Below, piece after piece: positions 8,693 to 16,948 of a stretch of 64,000 nucleotides of DNA. The notes beneath the pieces are model-generated. The model was given only the letters and a program-made list of their open reading frames with translations. It was not told the origin of the DNA and did not search any database. Every line of letters starts with the position of its first letter. The stretch's first letter is position 1. The position numbers and the translations under genes were made by a program. The DNA is from an uncultured Oscillospiraceae bacterium (GTDB lineage Bacteria > Bacillota > Clostridia > Oscillospirales > Acutalibacteraceae), in the NCBI GenBank assembly GCA_948471095.1, contig CAOKRG010000008.1, forward strand, positions 1-64,000, in the 5' to 3' direction.

Positions 8693-9088
8693 ATGTGGTA
8701 TCAAAAGCTCCAACGTTTCCTGTATGGCCGCTATGGCACGGATCAGCTGAACCTGTTTCTCCTGGTGCTGGGCCTGGTCCTGTCGCTGATTGGCAGCCTG
8801 TGGTTCTGGCCCCTGGTCTTTGTGGCCAATGGGGCGTACATTTACGCGCTGTTCCGCACCTTTTCCCGCAATCTTCCCGCCCGCCAGCGGGAGTACGCGT
8901 TTTTCCTGCGGTTCTGGGGGCCGGCAGCCGGGTGGTTCCGGCTACAGAAGCTCAAGTGGAGCCAGCGCAAAAGCTACAAGTACTTTAAATGCCCCCACTG
9001 CCGCCAGCAGCTTCGGGCCCCCCGGGGGCGGGGGAAAATCCAGGTGACCTGCCAGAAGTGCCGTTCGGTGTTCCAAACCAAAACCTAA
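8693..9088 (+). CDS. Small membrane protein with C-terminal zinc ribbon
   Basis: A 131-residue protein with two adjacent hydrophobic helices (about residues 20-56) and a cytoplasmic basic tail ending in a zinc ribbon: CPHC (about 101-104) and CQKC (about 121-124). Similar TM plus zinc-ribbon proteins are widespread in Clostridia without known function. A GAAGAAGGG ribosome site precedes the ATG; another ATG 5 nt upstream is out of frame. It is followed 37 nt later by the AI-2E-family permease and probably co-transcribed with it. Confidence 0.7.
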   Translation: MWYQKLQRFLYGRYGTDQLNLFLLVLGLVLSLIGSLWFWPLVFVANGAYIYALFRTFSRNLPARQREYAFFLRFWGPAAGWFRLQKLKWSQRKSYKYFKCPHCRQQLRAPRGRGKIQVTCQKCRSVFQTKT

Positions 9089-9125
9089 CCGGGCCGGGGG
9101 AAATGAAACCAAAGGAGAAGCCGCT

Positions 9126-10286
9126 ATGAGCTGGAAGGATATGGATGAAAAGGGAATCGTGCGGCAGGGGTGTTTCCTAATTGCCTTCGCCGTGCTTATG
9201 ATCTTGGCGGTGCTGCGCTTCGACCAGGTTTGGGGGGCGCTGTGCACCTTGTTCAATACGCTGGCCCCGGTGTTCGGGGGCATGGCCGTGGCCTACGTGC
9301 TCAACGTGTTCGTGCACTTTTTCGAGCATGTGGCGTTTAAGCCCTTCGCGAAGCACAAATCCAAGCTTTGGGCCCGGGCAAAGCGGCCCCTGGCCGTGGC
9401 CTTGGCCTACATCGTGGTGCTGCTGGTGGGGGTGTTCATCTGCTTCTTCATCATCCCCGGCCTGGCGGAGTCCGTCAGCGGCCTGGCGGTCTACATCCAG
9501 CAGAACGCCCCGGCCATCGTCAACCGGGCGGTGGCCTGGGCCAACCGCTTCGCCCAGGAGAACGACCTGACCTTTGTGACGGAGTTTTTGGCGGGCTTCA
9601 ACTGGACCTCTCTGCTCAGCGACCTGACCCAGTTCACCTCCAACCTGCTCTCCTCCCTGTTCAATGTCACGGTGAACCTGGCCTCCGGGCTTTTCTCGGT
9701 GGTGATGGGCTTCATCTTCTCCCTGTACATGCTCTTTGGCAAGGAGAAGCTCATCCGGGGCGTTAAGGACACCCTGCGGGCCTTTCTGCCCCGCAAGGCC
9801 GCGGCCACCCTGGCGCGGGTGGGGCGGCTGAGCAACCGGATCTTCTTTTCCTTCATCCAGGGGCAGCTGGCCGAGTGCGTGATTCTGGGGGTGCTGTGCT
9901 ACCTGGGCATGTGCGTGCTGGGGCTGGACTACGCCCTGCTCATCTCCTCGGTGGTGGCCCTGGGGGCGCTGATCCCCATTCTGGGGGCCTACATCGGCGC
10001 GGCGGTGGGGGCCTTTATCTTGCTGCTGGTCCATCCCATCGACGCGTTGATCTTCCTGATCTTCCTGATCATTTTGCAGCAGCTGGAGGGCAACCTGATC
10101 TATCCCCGGGTGGTGGGGTCCTCCATCGGCCTGCCGCCGGTGTGGACGCTGTTCGCGGTGCTGTTCTGGGGCGGCGTGCTGGGCATCACCGGCATCTGGA
10201 TCGGCACCCCCTTGACCGCCGTGGCCTACCGGCTGCTGCGCACGGCGGTCCACACCAGGCTGCAGCGGGGACAGAGCTCGGACTGA
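9126..10286 (+). CDS. AI-2E family transporter (PerM/YtvI-like)
   Basis: A 386-residue polytopic protein with about eight membrane segments and the family's long middle extracytoplasmic region followed by FFSFIQGQLAECVILG and the C-terminal block VVGSSIGLPPVWTLFAVLFWGG. The family includes AI-2 exporters, Na+/H+ antiporters and sporulation protein YtvI, so the substrate is undetermined. AAAGGAG is 5-11 nt upstream. The gene is probably the second of a two-gene transcript. Confidence 0.88.
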   Translation: MSWKDMDEKGIVRQGCFLIAFAVLMILAVLRFDQVWGALCTLFNTLAPVFGGMAVAYVLNVFVHFFEHVAFKPFAKHKSKLWARAKRPLAVALAYIVVLLVGVFICFFIIPGLAESVSGLAVYIQQNAPAIVNRAVAWANRFAQENDLTFVTEFLAGFNWTSLLSDLTQFTSNLLSSLFNVTVNLASGLFSVVMGFIFSLYMLFGKEKLIRGVKDTLRAFLPRKAAATLARVGRLSNRIFFSFIQGQLAECVILGVLCYLGMCVLGLDYALLISSVVALGALIPILGAYIGAAVGAFILLLVHPIDALIFLIFLIILQQLEGNLIYPRVVGSSIGLPPVWTLFAVLFWGGVLGITGIWIGTPLTAVAYRLLRTAVHTRLQRGQSSD

Positions 10287-10358
10287 GCGGTTTTTTCTAC
10301 GGTGTAGACTTTTGTGAAAAAACAGGCGAGATAATTGTAAAAAAAGCCAAAAGACCGA

Positions 10359-10387
10359 TTGACAAAAACTTCCATCTGCGATATATT
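10359..10387 (+). promoter_or_regulatory. Strong sigma-A type promoter
   Basis: Consensus TTGACA (10359-10364), exactly 17 nt, then TATATT (10382-10387), about 32 nt upstream of the exported-protein start. Confidence 0.9.
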
Positions 10388-10418
10388 TATCATATACCAA
10401 TCAAAGGAGGTTCTTTTT

Positions 10419-11147
10419 ATGAAAAAGCTCGTTGCAGTCTGTCTCACTTTAGTCCTTTTGTGCCTTGCAACCGGATTTGCCTCCGCGGCGCCCGAGAAAA
10501 CTGCCTCTGCGGAGGAAGCCGTTGCAAAGACAGCCATGGATGTTTTAAGCGGCATCCCGGATTTGCCCGAACCAGACTCTGATCAAGAGGCGGATTTGAT
10601 TCGGGCTGCGGATGAAGCCAACGAGCTGATCCGGCAGCAGTATCTGGATCAGGGCTATCAGGAAGTGCAGGAAAATGAAGCGGTCGCTCTCAGTGATGTT
10701 GATGATGAAACCTACCGGCTGGCCTATATGGATCTTGAGCAGGCTAATGCGGAAATGCAAAAAAAGATTCTGGATGCCAGGGGCGTGATCATTTACACTA
10801 GAAGTTGGCGTGGGGATTCCGTGATTGGCGTAAAAGCGAATGCGGTAAAAAAGGAATTCAGTATTCTGCCCACGTTTAGCGAGGTCTTTCCCGGGTGGGA
10901 CTATGGGCAGATTATCGAGCATCTTGATGAGAAGACAGACGCAGATGCCGGGGCGGCTGAGAGTGTAGCATCCCCCACTTCCGCTAACGATGACTTTGAA
11001 GTGATCCGCGAGGTCAACACGGGAGCAGCCCTGCCAGTGCCCAGCTCAACGAACCTTACTCCCGATTTTTATCAAATAGCGGCTGCGGGAGAGAGAAAGC
11101 TGGAATATGGTCAATCTGTTGGTTACGGGGCTTGTCACTTGCACTAA
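10419..11147 (+). CDS. Exported protein of unknown function, possibly frameshifted at the 3' end
   Basis: A 242-residue protein with a clear Sec signal peptide (MKKLVAVC then a hydrophobic run, cleavage near ASA-AP at about residues 22-24). The mature part is acidic and rich in Ala, Glu and Asp at first and matches no family I know. It has a consensus promoter and AAAGGAGG (10403-10410). Base composition looks lower in GC than its neighbours, which hints at a different origin. The frame ends at 11147 with GYGACHLH, while a plausible protein sequence continues in the +1 frame to 11340, so the gene may be split by a frameshift. Confidence 0.7.
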   Translation: MKKLVAVCLTLVLLCLATGFASAAPEKTASAEEAVAKTAMDVLSGIPDLPEPDSDQEADLIRAADEANELIRQQYLDQGYQEVQENEAVALSDVDDETYRLAYMDLEQANAEMQKKILDARGVIIYTRSWRGDSVIGVKANAVKKEFSILPTFSEVFPGWDYGQIIEHLDEKTDADAGAAESVASPTSANDDFEVIREVNTGAALPVPSSTNLTPDFYQIAAAGERKLEYGQSVGYGACHLH

Positions 11148-11340
11148 ATGCAACATCGGGTTTCGAAACATTTATTATCCGGACCGCCAGTTGGATTATA
11201 ACGCAAACATGGAAGTCTATGATAGTTTTGGAGTAGGCGCAATCAAATACGCATGTCCATTGTACGGCATACGCGGTAGCTCCGCGTCAAAGGTAGCGGG
11301 ATCGGGCACGTTCCTCATCAGGCATTCCATTAAAAAATAG
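11107..11340 (+). other. Possible out-of-frame C-terminal tail of the exported protein
   Basis: In the +1 frame relative to the preceding gene, the DNA encodes VTCTKCNIGFRN, then a Tyr/Asp-rich stretch (IYYPDRQLDYNANMEVYD) and ends at 11340. It reads like real protein and has no ribosome site of its own at 11107. One inserted or lost base near 11120-11145 would join it to the upstream protein, giving about 305 residues. It could instead be a sequencing error or chance. Confidence 0.35.
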
Positions 11341-11480
11341 GGCTGGAAACCAGATGAAACGGGGAAGCGGCTTCCAAAAAGAAGTGGCTTCCCTTTCCTG
11401 TTGCTGTCCCTCCTCCCTGTGTGCCCCGGCGGTGCCGTCTGGCCAGGTTTTAGGACGGCAGACTAAGAAAGGAGGCGCGT

Positions 11481-12608
11481 ATGCCGGCGTTAAATCTTTT
11501 GATAAAGCCCTCGTCCGGGGCGTGCAATTTGCGGTGCCGCTACTGCTTCTACCACGACGAGCAGGCAAACCGCGAGACCTTCTCCTATGGCTTCATGTCT
11601 GAGGAGACCTTGGAAATTTTGATCAAAAAGGCGTTGGAATACGCCGGGGGCTTCTGCTCTTTCGGCTTCCAGGGGGGCGAGCCCACCCTGCGGGGGCTGG
11701 ACTTCTACCGCAAGGCGGTGGAGCTGCAAAAGAAGTACAATGCGCGCCATGTGGAGATCGCCAATTCCATCCAGACCAATGGCATGGGGATTGACGGCGA
11801 GTGGGCGGAATTCCTCCATGAAAACCGCTTTTTGGTGGGGCTCTCCCTGGACGGCGTCAAGGACGTGCACGACCAGAACCGGCTGGACCCGGAGGGCGGG
11901 GGCACCTTTAACCGGGTGCTGCGGGCCGCGCAGAAGCTCCAGGCCCATCAGGTGGAGTTCAACCTTCTCACCGTGGTGACCGGCCAGACAGCGGACAGCA
12001 TTGCCAAAACATACCGCTTCTACCGGCGCTCCGGCCTGCTCTACCAGCAGTACATCCCCTGCCTGGACCCGCTGGGGGAGGAGCGGGGGGCCTCGCCCTA
12101 TTCCCTGACCCCGGAGAAATACGCCAAGTTTTTAAAGACCCTGTTCGACCTGTGGCATCGGGACGTTACGGCGGGGCGGTTCATCTACATACGCTATTTT
12201 GAAAACCTATTGGGCATGCTGCTGGGCCGGAGGCCGGAGAGCTGCGGGCTGGGAGGGCGGTGCGCCATCCAAAACGTGGTGGAAGCCGACGGATCGGTCT
12301 ACCCCTGCGACTTCTACTGTCTGGACCAGTGGCGGCTGGGAAACATCCGTGAGCACGGCTTCCGCGAGCTGACCGGGTGCGAAACCGCCCAGCGCTTTTT
12401 GGCGGAGGGCCGCCAGGGCCGGGAGGAGTGCCGGGAATGCCGGTTCGCCCCTCTCTGCCGGGGAGGCTGCCGCCGGGACCGGGAGCCTTTGGAGGCTGGC
12501 GGCAATTACTTCTGTCCGGCTTATCAGGAGTTCTTCGCCTATGCCCTGCCCCGCTTGCAGGAGATGGCCCAAACCATCCGCCGGACGGGGGGAGGGGGGC
12601 CGCGATGA
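11481..12608 (+). CDS. Radical SAM/SPASM enzyme of the anaerobic sulfatase-maturase type
   Basis: A 375-residue protein with the radical SAM cluster motif CNLRCRYC (about residues 15-22) and a C-terminal SPASM region supplying Cys ligands for two auxiliary [4Fe-4S] clusters (CGLGGRC..., VYPCDFYC, CRECRFAPLCRGGC, YFCPAY). The layout and the blocks SFGFQGGEPTLRGLDFY and SIQTNG match anSME enzymes, which oxidise a Cys or Ser of sulfatases to formylglycine. No sulfatase gene is in the window, so it acts elsewhere or on another peptide. AAAGGAGG (11468-11475) fixes the start. Confidence 0.88.
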   Translation: MPALNLLIKPSSGACNLRCRYCFYHDEQANRETFSYGFMSEETLEILIKKALEYAGGFCSFGFQGGEPTLRGLDFYRKAVELQKKYNARHVEIANSIQTNGMGIDGEWAEFLHENRFLVGLSLDGVKDVHDQNRLDPEGGGTFNRVLRAAQKLQAHQVEFNLLTVVTGQTADSIAKTYRFYRRSGLLYQQYIPCLDPLGEERGASPYSLTPEKYAKFLKTLFDLWHRDVTAGRFIYIRYFENLLGMLLGRRPESCGLGGRCAIQNVVEADGSVYPCDFYCLDQWRLGNIREHGFRELTGCETAQRFLAEGRQGREECRECRFAPLCRGGCRRDREPLEAGGNYFCPAYQEFFAYALPRLQEMAQTIRRTGGGGPR

Positions 12609-12645
12609 CGGACCCCGCCGTCAAAGGAGCTTCAAACAGCCCGCA

Positions 12646-12686
12646 AAAAAAACGCCCAGTCCCCTAAAAAGGGGAGGGGCGTTTTT
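12646..12686. terminator. Bidirectional terminator between the radical SAM gene and mutY
   Basis: A stem of AACGCCC...CCCC with GGGG...GGGGCGTT, loop TAAAAA, with an A run on the left and a T run on the right. It therefore serves both converging genes and abuts the mutY stop codon. Confidence 0.85.
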
Positions 12687-13717
12687 CATTTTTCCCCGCG
12701 TAAGGCGGCGTCCACCGCCTCTTGAAACCCAGCAAAGGCGCTGGGCAGGGGGTACTTTTCCGCCAGCTGGGCAGGACTGGCCCATACCCAGCCTTCCGGC
12801 AGGCCGGGGCCCGCCGCGTCCACCCGGTACCCGGCCATGCGCCATTCTATGTGGCTGAACACGTGCTTCGCGCCGCCCGCCGGACGCACGGGGCCCGCCA
12901 CGGGGCAGTCCCAGGGCGCGGGCTCGTTGGGGTATTCCCAGAGGCCCGCCAGCAGGCCCTTCTTGGGGCGGCGGCGCAGGGCGACGCGTCCCTGCCAGAC
13001 CACCAGATAAACCGTCCGTTCCTCCACCCTGCGGGGCTTTTTGGGCGCCTTTACCGGCAGGTCCTGGGCCGTGCCCGCCAGACGCCCCGCGCAGAAATCC
13101 CCGGCCGGGCAGGCGGCGCACAGGGGCGCGCCGTTGGGCAGGCAGACCAGCGCCCCCAGCTCCATAAGGGCCTGGTTGAAATCTCCCGGCGCGTCCCGGG
13201 GCAGTACCTTTTGAAGGGCGGCGGCAGCTTCCCGCCTGCAGGCGGGGGAGGCGACGTCCCGGTGGTCGTCCTCCAGGCGGCTGAGCACCCGGAGCACGTT
13301 GCCGTCCACGGCGGGCACGGGCTGCTGGAAGGCGATGGAGGCAATGGCCCCGGCGGTGTATTCCCCAACGCCCGGCAGGGCCCGGATGTCCTCCAGAGAG
13401 CGGGGGAATATTCCGCCGTGCTCTGTCATGATGAGTCGGGCGGCCTTTTGGAGGTTTCGGGCCCGGCTGTAGTAGCCCAGGCCCTGCCAGAGCTTCATCA
13501 GCCGGTCCTCGGGGCATTGGGCCAGATGGGCCACCGTGGGCAGCGCCTCCAAGAAGCGCCGGTAAAACTCCAGCGCCGCGGCCACCCGGGTCTGTTGGAG
13601 CATGATCTCCGAGAGCCACACATGGTAGGGGGTGGGGTCGCTGCGCCAGGGGAGGGTCCGGGCGTTTTGCCGGTACCAGGCCAGCAGGGGGGCGGGGAGC
13701 CGGACCAGTTCGTTCAT
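12686..13717 (-). CDS. mutY: A/G-specific adenine DNA glycosylase MutY
   Basis: Removes adenine mispaired with 8-oxoguanine. The 343-residue protein starts the glycosylase core with LLAWYRQNARTLPWR, then WLSEIMLQQTRV, the helix-hairpin-helix ALPGVGEYTAGAIASIAF and VDGNVLRVLSRL with the catalytic Asp. The [4Fe-4S] ligands follow the C-X6-C-X2-C-X5-C pattern (CLPNGAPLCAACPAGDFC). A C-terminal Nudix-like domain for 8-oxoG recognition includes VFSHIEWRMAGY. AAAAGGAGG precedes the start. Confidence 0.96.
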   Translation of the reverse strand: MNELVRLPAPLLAWYRQNARTLPWRSDPTPYHVWLSEIMLQQTRVAAALEFYRRFLEALPTVAHLAQCPEDRLMKLWQGLGYYSRARNLQKAARLIMTEHGGIFPRSLEDIRALPGVGEYTAGAIASIAFQQPVPAVDGNVLRVLSRLEDDHRDVASPACRREAAAALQKVLPRDAPGDFNQALMELGALVCLPNGAPLCAACPAGDFCAGRLAGTAQDLPVKAPKKPRRVEERTVYLVVWQGRVALRRRPKKGLLAGLWEYPNEPAPWDCPVAGPVRPAGGAKHVFSHIEWRMAGYRVDAAGPGLPEGWVWASPAQLAEKYPLPSAFAGFQEAVDAALRGEK

Positions 13718-14020
13718 AATGGGCCTCCTTTTGCGAATGTGTGGCGATAGGGTATTACTTAGCGGATGCTTGGGTCGGGACTGCGTCCCGAAGAGGGGTG
13801 AGCGTTCTGCCAGGTACTTGGCATAGCCAAGTACAGCAGACCAAGCTGCGAACCGACCGAGCTGGCAGGCGAGACCCCGACGGCCCTTTGAGAGTATTGT
13901 ATGGCCTCCGGGCGCAAAGGACGCGCCCTACGGCAAGGCCGCGAGACTCTGTCTCGCGCTCTGCCAGGTGCCTAACGCACCTGGACCGCGAATATTTGCG
14001 CTAATCAACCTCGGAGTGGT
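13718..14020 (-). repeat. Mosaic hairpin island between mutY and the GTPase-nuclease gene
   Basis: Contains CGGGAC-TGC-GTCCCG (13776-13790), GTACTTGGC/GCCAAGTAC around ATA (13814-13834) nested inside TTCTGC/GCAGAC (13805-13810/13836-13841), GCGAGAC-TCT-GTCTCGC (13941-13957) and CCAGGTGC/GCACCTGG around CTAAC (13964-13984). Compared with 5.64-5.90 kb, the nested element and the adjoining core are in reverse orientation. No gene is supported. Confidence 0.75.
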
Positions 14021-16648
14021 TTACTTAAGCGGTCCGCTTTTTAGGCCCGCGGCTTCCCCTAGGGTAGCGCCCCGCAAGCCCCGGCGCTTTTCCTCCAGTA
14101 TGGCGGAAATCTCCCCCTGGGTGTGCTCCACCTCCAGCCGCAGCTCCCGGGCCGAGACCCGCAGAGCGCCGTGGCCCAGAATAATCAGCTGTTCGGCAAA
14201 GTCCGCGCTGGCCACCCGCACCCGGCGCTGTTCCCGGGTCAGCCGGTAGCTGGCCTTTTCAATGTAGGCGTCCGCCGTCTCGGCCTCCTTGGTGTACACC
14301 ACATGGATGTTGTGGTAGCGGAACACGCTGCCCGTGCCCTTGGGCACCCTGTAGGCGTCGAAGACCAGAATCACCCGGTTCTTCCGGTAGCCCGCGTAGT
14401 TGCTCAGCAGGTCCATCAGCGCCCCCCGGGCCGCTTCCAGGTCGGCCTTTGCCAACCGGTTCAGGTCCTCCCAGGCAAAGATCATATTGTAGCCGTCCAC
14501 CAGCAGGTACTCCGGGCCCAGGTCCGGCAGGGGGACCTCCACATGATCCGGCAGGGAGTCCGCGTCCGCCGCCCGGGGCAGAAAGGACCGGGGCTTCACC
14601 TCCCCATAGGTGCGCTGGAAAATGGCCAGCAGCTCCGCGTCCTGTTCCAGGCTCCCCTTGGGCGGGGCGGACCGGGGGCCTGGACTCTCAAAAGGGGCGG
14701 CTTCTCCCTCCGGCTGGGGAGCGGGCCGGGCCAGGCCGGGCAGGTGCATGTGGGCTTCCACCTCCTGCCAGGGCACCAGAATCCCCGCCCCATGGGAGCA
14801 GAACACCGAGCCCGCCGGGTCGTCCACATCCTGGTCCGGGTTGTAGCCGATGGCGGCGGCAACCTCCTCCTGGTTCTGGCAGGGCCGGTACCCCTCCACG
14901 GTGCAGGACAGCCGGCCCAGGCCCTTGGTGTAGGCGGCCAGCTCCGCGGCATAGTTGCCAAAGGCTGCCACAGGCACATGGGCGTTAAGCACGGTCTCTT
15001 CACCTACAGCCTGGGGCGTTTCCGCCTCGCCGCCCATGCGCTGCAGGTCCGTGAGAAGCCGGCCCAGGCTGGGGGTTGGCAGCTCGGCCCGCAAGGCGTA
15101 CCAGGGCTCCAGCAAAATGGACCGGGCCTTCATCAGCCCATGGCGCACCGCCCTGTAGGTGGCCTGGCGGAAGTCGCCGCCCTCGGTGTGCTTTTCATGG
15201 GCCCGGCCAATGAGCAGGCTGATCTTCATATCCGTAATGGCCGACCCGGTGAGCACGCCTTTATAGGTCTTTTCTTCCAAATGGGTCAGCACCAGCCGCT
15301 GCCAGTTCCGCTCCAGCACGTCTTCGGAGCAGGCGCTGGCGAATTGCAGCCCGCTGCCCCGGGGCAGGGGCTCCAGCAGCAGGTGGACCTCCGCGTAATG
15401 CCGCAAAGGCTCGAAATGGCCCACCCCTTCCACCGGGGCGGCGATGGTCTCCTTGTAAACCACCCGGCCCGGGCCGAATTCCACGTCCAGGCCGAAGCGC
15501 TGGGCGATGATCCGCTGCAAGATCTCCGCCTGGACCCGGCCCATCAGCCGCAGGTGGATTTCCCCCAGGGCCTCGTTCCATTCCAGGCAGAGCTGGGGGT
15601 CCTCCTCGGCTAGCTGGCGGAGCTGGGGCAGCACGCTGTTGGCCGGGACCCCCTGGGGCAGAATCAGCCGGTAGGAAAGGGCCGGTTCCAGCACGGGAGG
15701 CGCGCCCGCCGCCTGGGCCCCCAAGACCTGGCCGGGGTATGTGCCGCTAAGCCCCGCCACGGCGCAGACGGTCCCGGCCTCCGCCTCCTGGACCGCCGTG
15801 AACTTGGCCCCGGAATAGATCCGGATCTGGTCCACTTTTTCCCCGCCGCCGGGCAGGTCCAGCACTTCCTTGACCCGCAGGCTTCCGCCGGTAATCTTCA
15901 TATGGGTCAGCCGCGCGCCCTGGGGGTCCCGGGAGATTTTAAACGCCTTTGCCCCGAATTCGTCCCCGTACTCGGGCCGGGGGGCGAAGCGCCGCAAAGC
16001 GTCCAGCAGCTCCGCCGCGCCCTGGGCTTTCAAGGCGCAGCCGAAGAGGCAGGGGAAGCAGCGCCGCTCCTCCACCAAACGGCGCAGGGTGGCGTCGGAC
16101 AGGGCCCCCGACTCAAAATACTCTTCCAGAGCGGCCTCGTCCTCCAAGGCGGCCGCCTCCCAAAAGGCGTTGGAACCAAAATCCCCAAAATCCAGCAGGG
16201 CGGGGGAGAGGCTGGACCGGAGCTTTTCCAGCAGCGCCTCCCGGTCCACGGGCTGGTCCATCTTATTGAGGAACAGGAATACCGGCACCCGGCGGCGCTC
16301 CAGCAGCCGCCAGAGGGTGAGGGTGTGCCCCTGGGGGCCGTCCGGCCCGGAGACCACCAGAATGGCGCAGTCCAATATTTGCAGGACCCGCTCGGCCTCC
16401 GCGGCAAAGTCCACATGGCCGGGGGTGTCCACCAGGGTCATCTCCAGGTCCCCCAGGGTCAGGACCGCCTGTTTGTCAAAAATGGTGATGCCCCGCTCCC
16501 GTTCCAGCTGGTGGGTGTCCAAAAAGGCGTCGGCGTGGTCCACCCGGCCCAGGCCCCGGATGGCGCCCCCCTGATAGAGCAGGGCCTCGGAAAGGGTGGT
16601 CTTCCCGGCGTCCACATGGGCCAAAATTCCGGCGGTGAGCTTGCGCAT
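14021..16648 (-). CDS. TetM-like ribosome-associated GTPase fused to a Rae1/YacP-type NYN endonuclease
   Basis: An 875-residue fusion. Residues 1 to about 650 are an EF-G paralogue of the ribosomal-protection (TetM/TetO) branch: P-loop AHVDAGKTT, switch region RGITI, VDTPGHVDF, NKMD, then EF-G domains II-V. Residues about 714-875 are a PIN-like NYN domain closely resembling Bacillus Rae1 (YacP): LLVDGYNMI, VILVFDAYRV, ETADAYIEK, ASADFAEQ and GALRVSARELRLEVE, with the acidic metal-binding residues kept. Rae1 cuts mRNA in the ribosomal A site, and TetM-type GTPases bind at the A site; the fusion therefore suggests targeted cleavage or rescue at stalled ribosomes (inference). GAGGAA precedes the start. 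Confidence 0.9.
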   Translation of the reverse strand: MRKLTAGILAHVDAGKTTLSEALLYQGGAIRGLGRVDHADAFLDTHQLERERGITIFDKQAVLTLGDLEMTLVDTPGHVDFAAEAERVLQILDCAILVVSGPDGPQGHTLTLWRLLERRRVPVFLFLNKMDQPVDREALLEKLRSSLSPALLDFGDFGSNAFWEAAALEDEAALEEYFESGALSDATLRRLVEERRCFPCLFGCALKAQGAAELLDALRRFAPRPEYGDEFGAKAFKISRDPQGARLTHMKITGGSLRVKEVLDLPGGGEKVDQIRIYSGAKFTAVQEAEAGTVCAVAGLSGTYPGQVLGAQAAGAPPVLEPALSYRLILPQGVPANSVLPQLRQLAEEDPQLCLEWNEALGEIHLRLMGRVQAEILQRIIAQRFGLDVEFGPGRVVYKETIAAPVEGVGHFEPLRHYAEVHLLLEPLPRGSGLQFASACSEDVLERNWQRLVLTHLEEKTYKGVLTGSAITDMKISLLIGRAHEKHTEGGDFRQATYRAVRHGLMKARSILLEPWYALRAELPTPSLGRLLTDLQRMGGEAETPQAVGEETVLNAHVPVAAFGNYAAELAAYTKGLGRLSCTVEGYRPCQNQEEVAAAIGYNPDQDVDDPAGSVFCSHGAGILVPWQEVEAHMHLPGLARPAPQPEGEAAPFESPGPRSAPPKGSLEQDAELLAIFQRTYGEVKPRSFLPRAADADSLPDHVEVPLPDLGPEYLLVDGYNMIFAWEDLNRLAKADLEAARGALMDLLSNYAGYRKNRVILVFDAYRVPKGTGSVFRYHNIHVVYTKEAETADAYIEKASYRLTREQRRVRVASADFAEQLIILGHGALRVSARELRLEVEHTQGEISAILEEKRRGLRGATLGEAAGLKSGPLK

Positions 16649-16743
16649 GGTATTCCTCTTTTCCTTTGGTGTGGGCGGCGGCGCGGACAGAAGGGCATGC
16701 GCCGCATTTCTGCATCATGAAAAAATCCGTGTGACGTCGTCCG

Positions 16744-16793
16744 GTACGCGGCAGGAATAGGCTTCGTTGTCCCTCCGGGCTCCTGCCGCGTAC
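16744..16793 (-). promoter_or_regulatory. Leader hairpin of the GTPase-nuclease gene, candidate attenuator
   Basis: Perfect 13-bp arms (GTACGCGGCAGGA at 16744-16756 and its complement at 16781-16793) flank a 24-nt loop. On the minus strand it begins right after the -10 box, so most of it forms the start of the mRNA, about 145 nt ahead of the coding start. About 25 nt after the stem the mRNA carries an ATTTTTT run, which could complete an intrinsic terminator. Confidence 0.6.
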
Positions 16794-16794
16794 A

Positions 16795-16823
16795 TTATAC
16801 CATAAGCCCGCCCGCCTTGCAAC
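16795..16823 (-). promoter_or_regulatory. Sigma-A type promoter of the GTPase-nuclease gene
   Basis: On the minus strand TTGCAA (16818-16823), a 17-nt spacer and TATAAT (16795-16800). Confidence 0.8.
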
Positions 16824-16880
16824 CGCCGGGAGCGCCCTGGGGGGTTCGAAATGGAACTTCCCTGTCCGCAGGAATTTTTC

Positions 16881-16909
16881 TTGCCAATGGCGGCAATTTG
16901 TTGTAATAT
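16881..16909 (+). promoter_or_regulatory. Sigma-A type promoter of gltX
   Basis: TTGCCA (16881-16886), a 17-nt spacer and TAATAT (16904-16909), about 40 nt ahead of the gltX start and divergent from the GTPase-nuclease promoter. Confidence 0.7.
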
Positions 16910-16948
16910 ATAAGGAAACGATGATTTACCAGGAAAGAGGAAACCCAA

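Noticed and set aside
14021..16648. Acquired tetracycline resistance gene
   Set aside because: The GTPase part is of the TetM type but the gene is a chromosomal fusion with no mobile context; resistance cannot be claimed from sequence.
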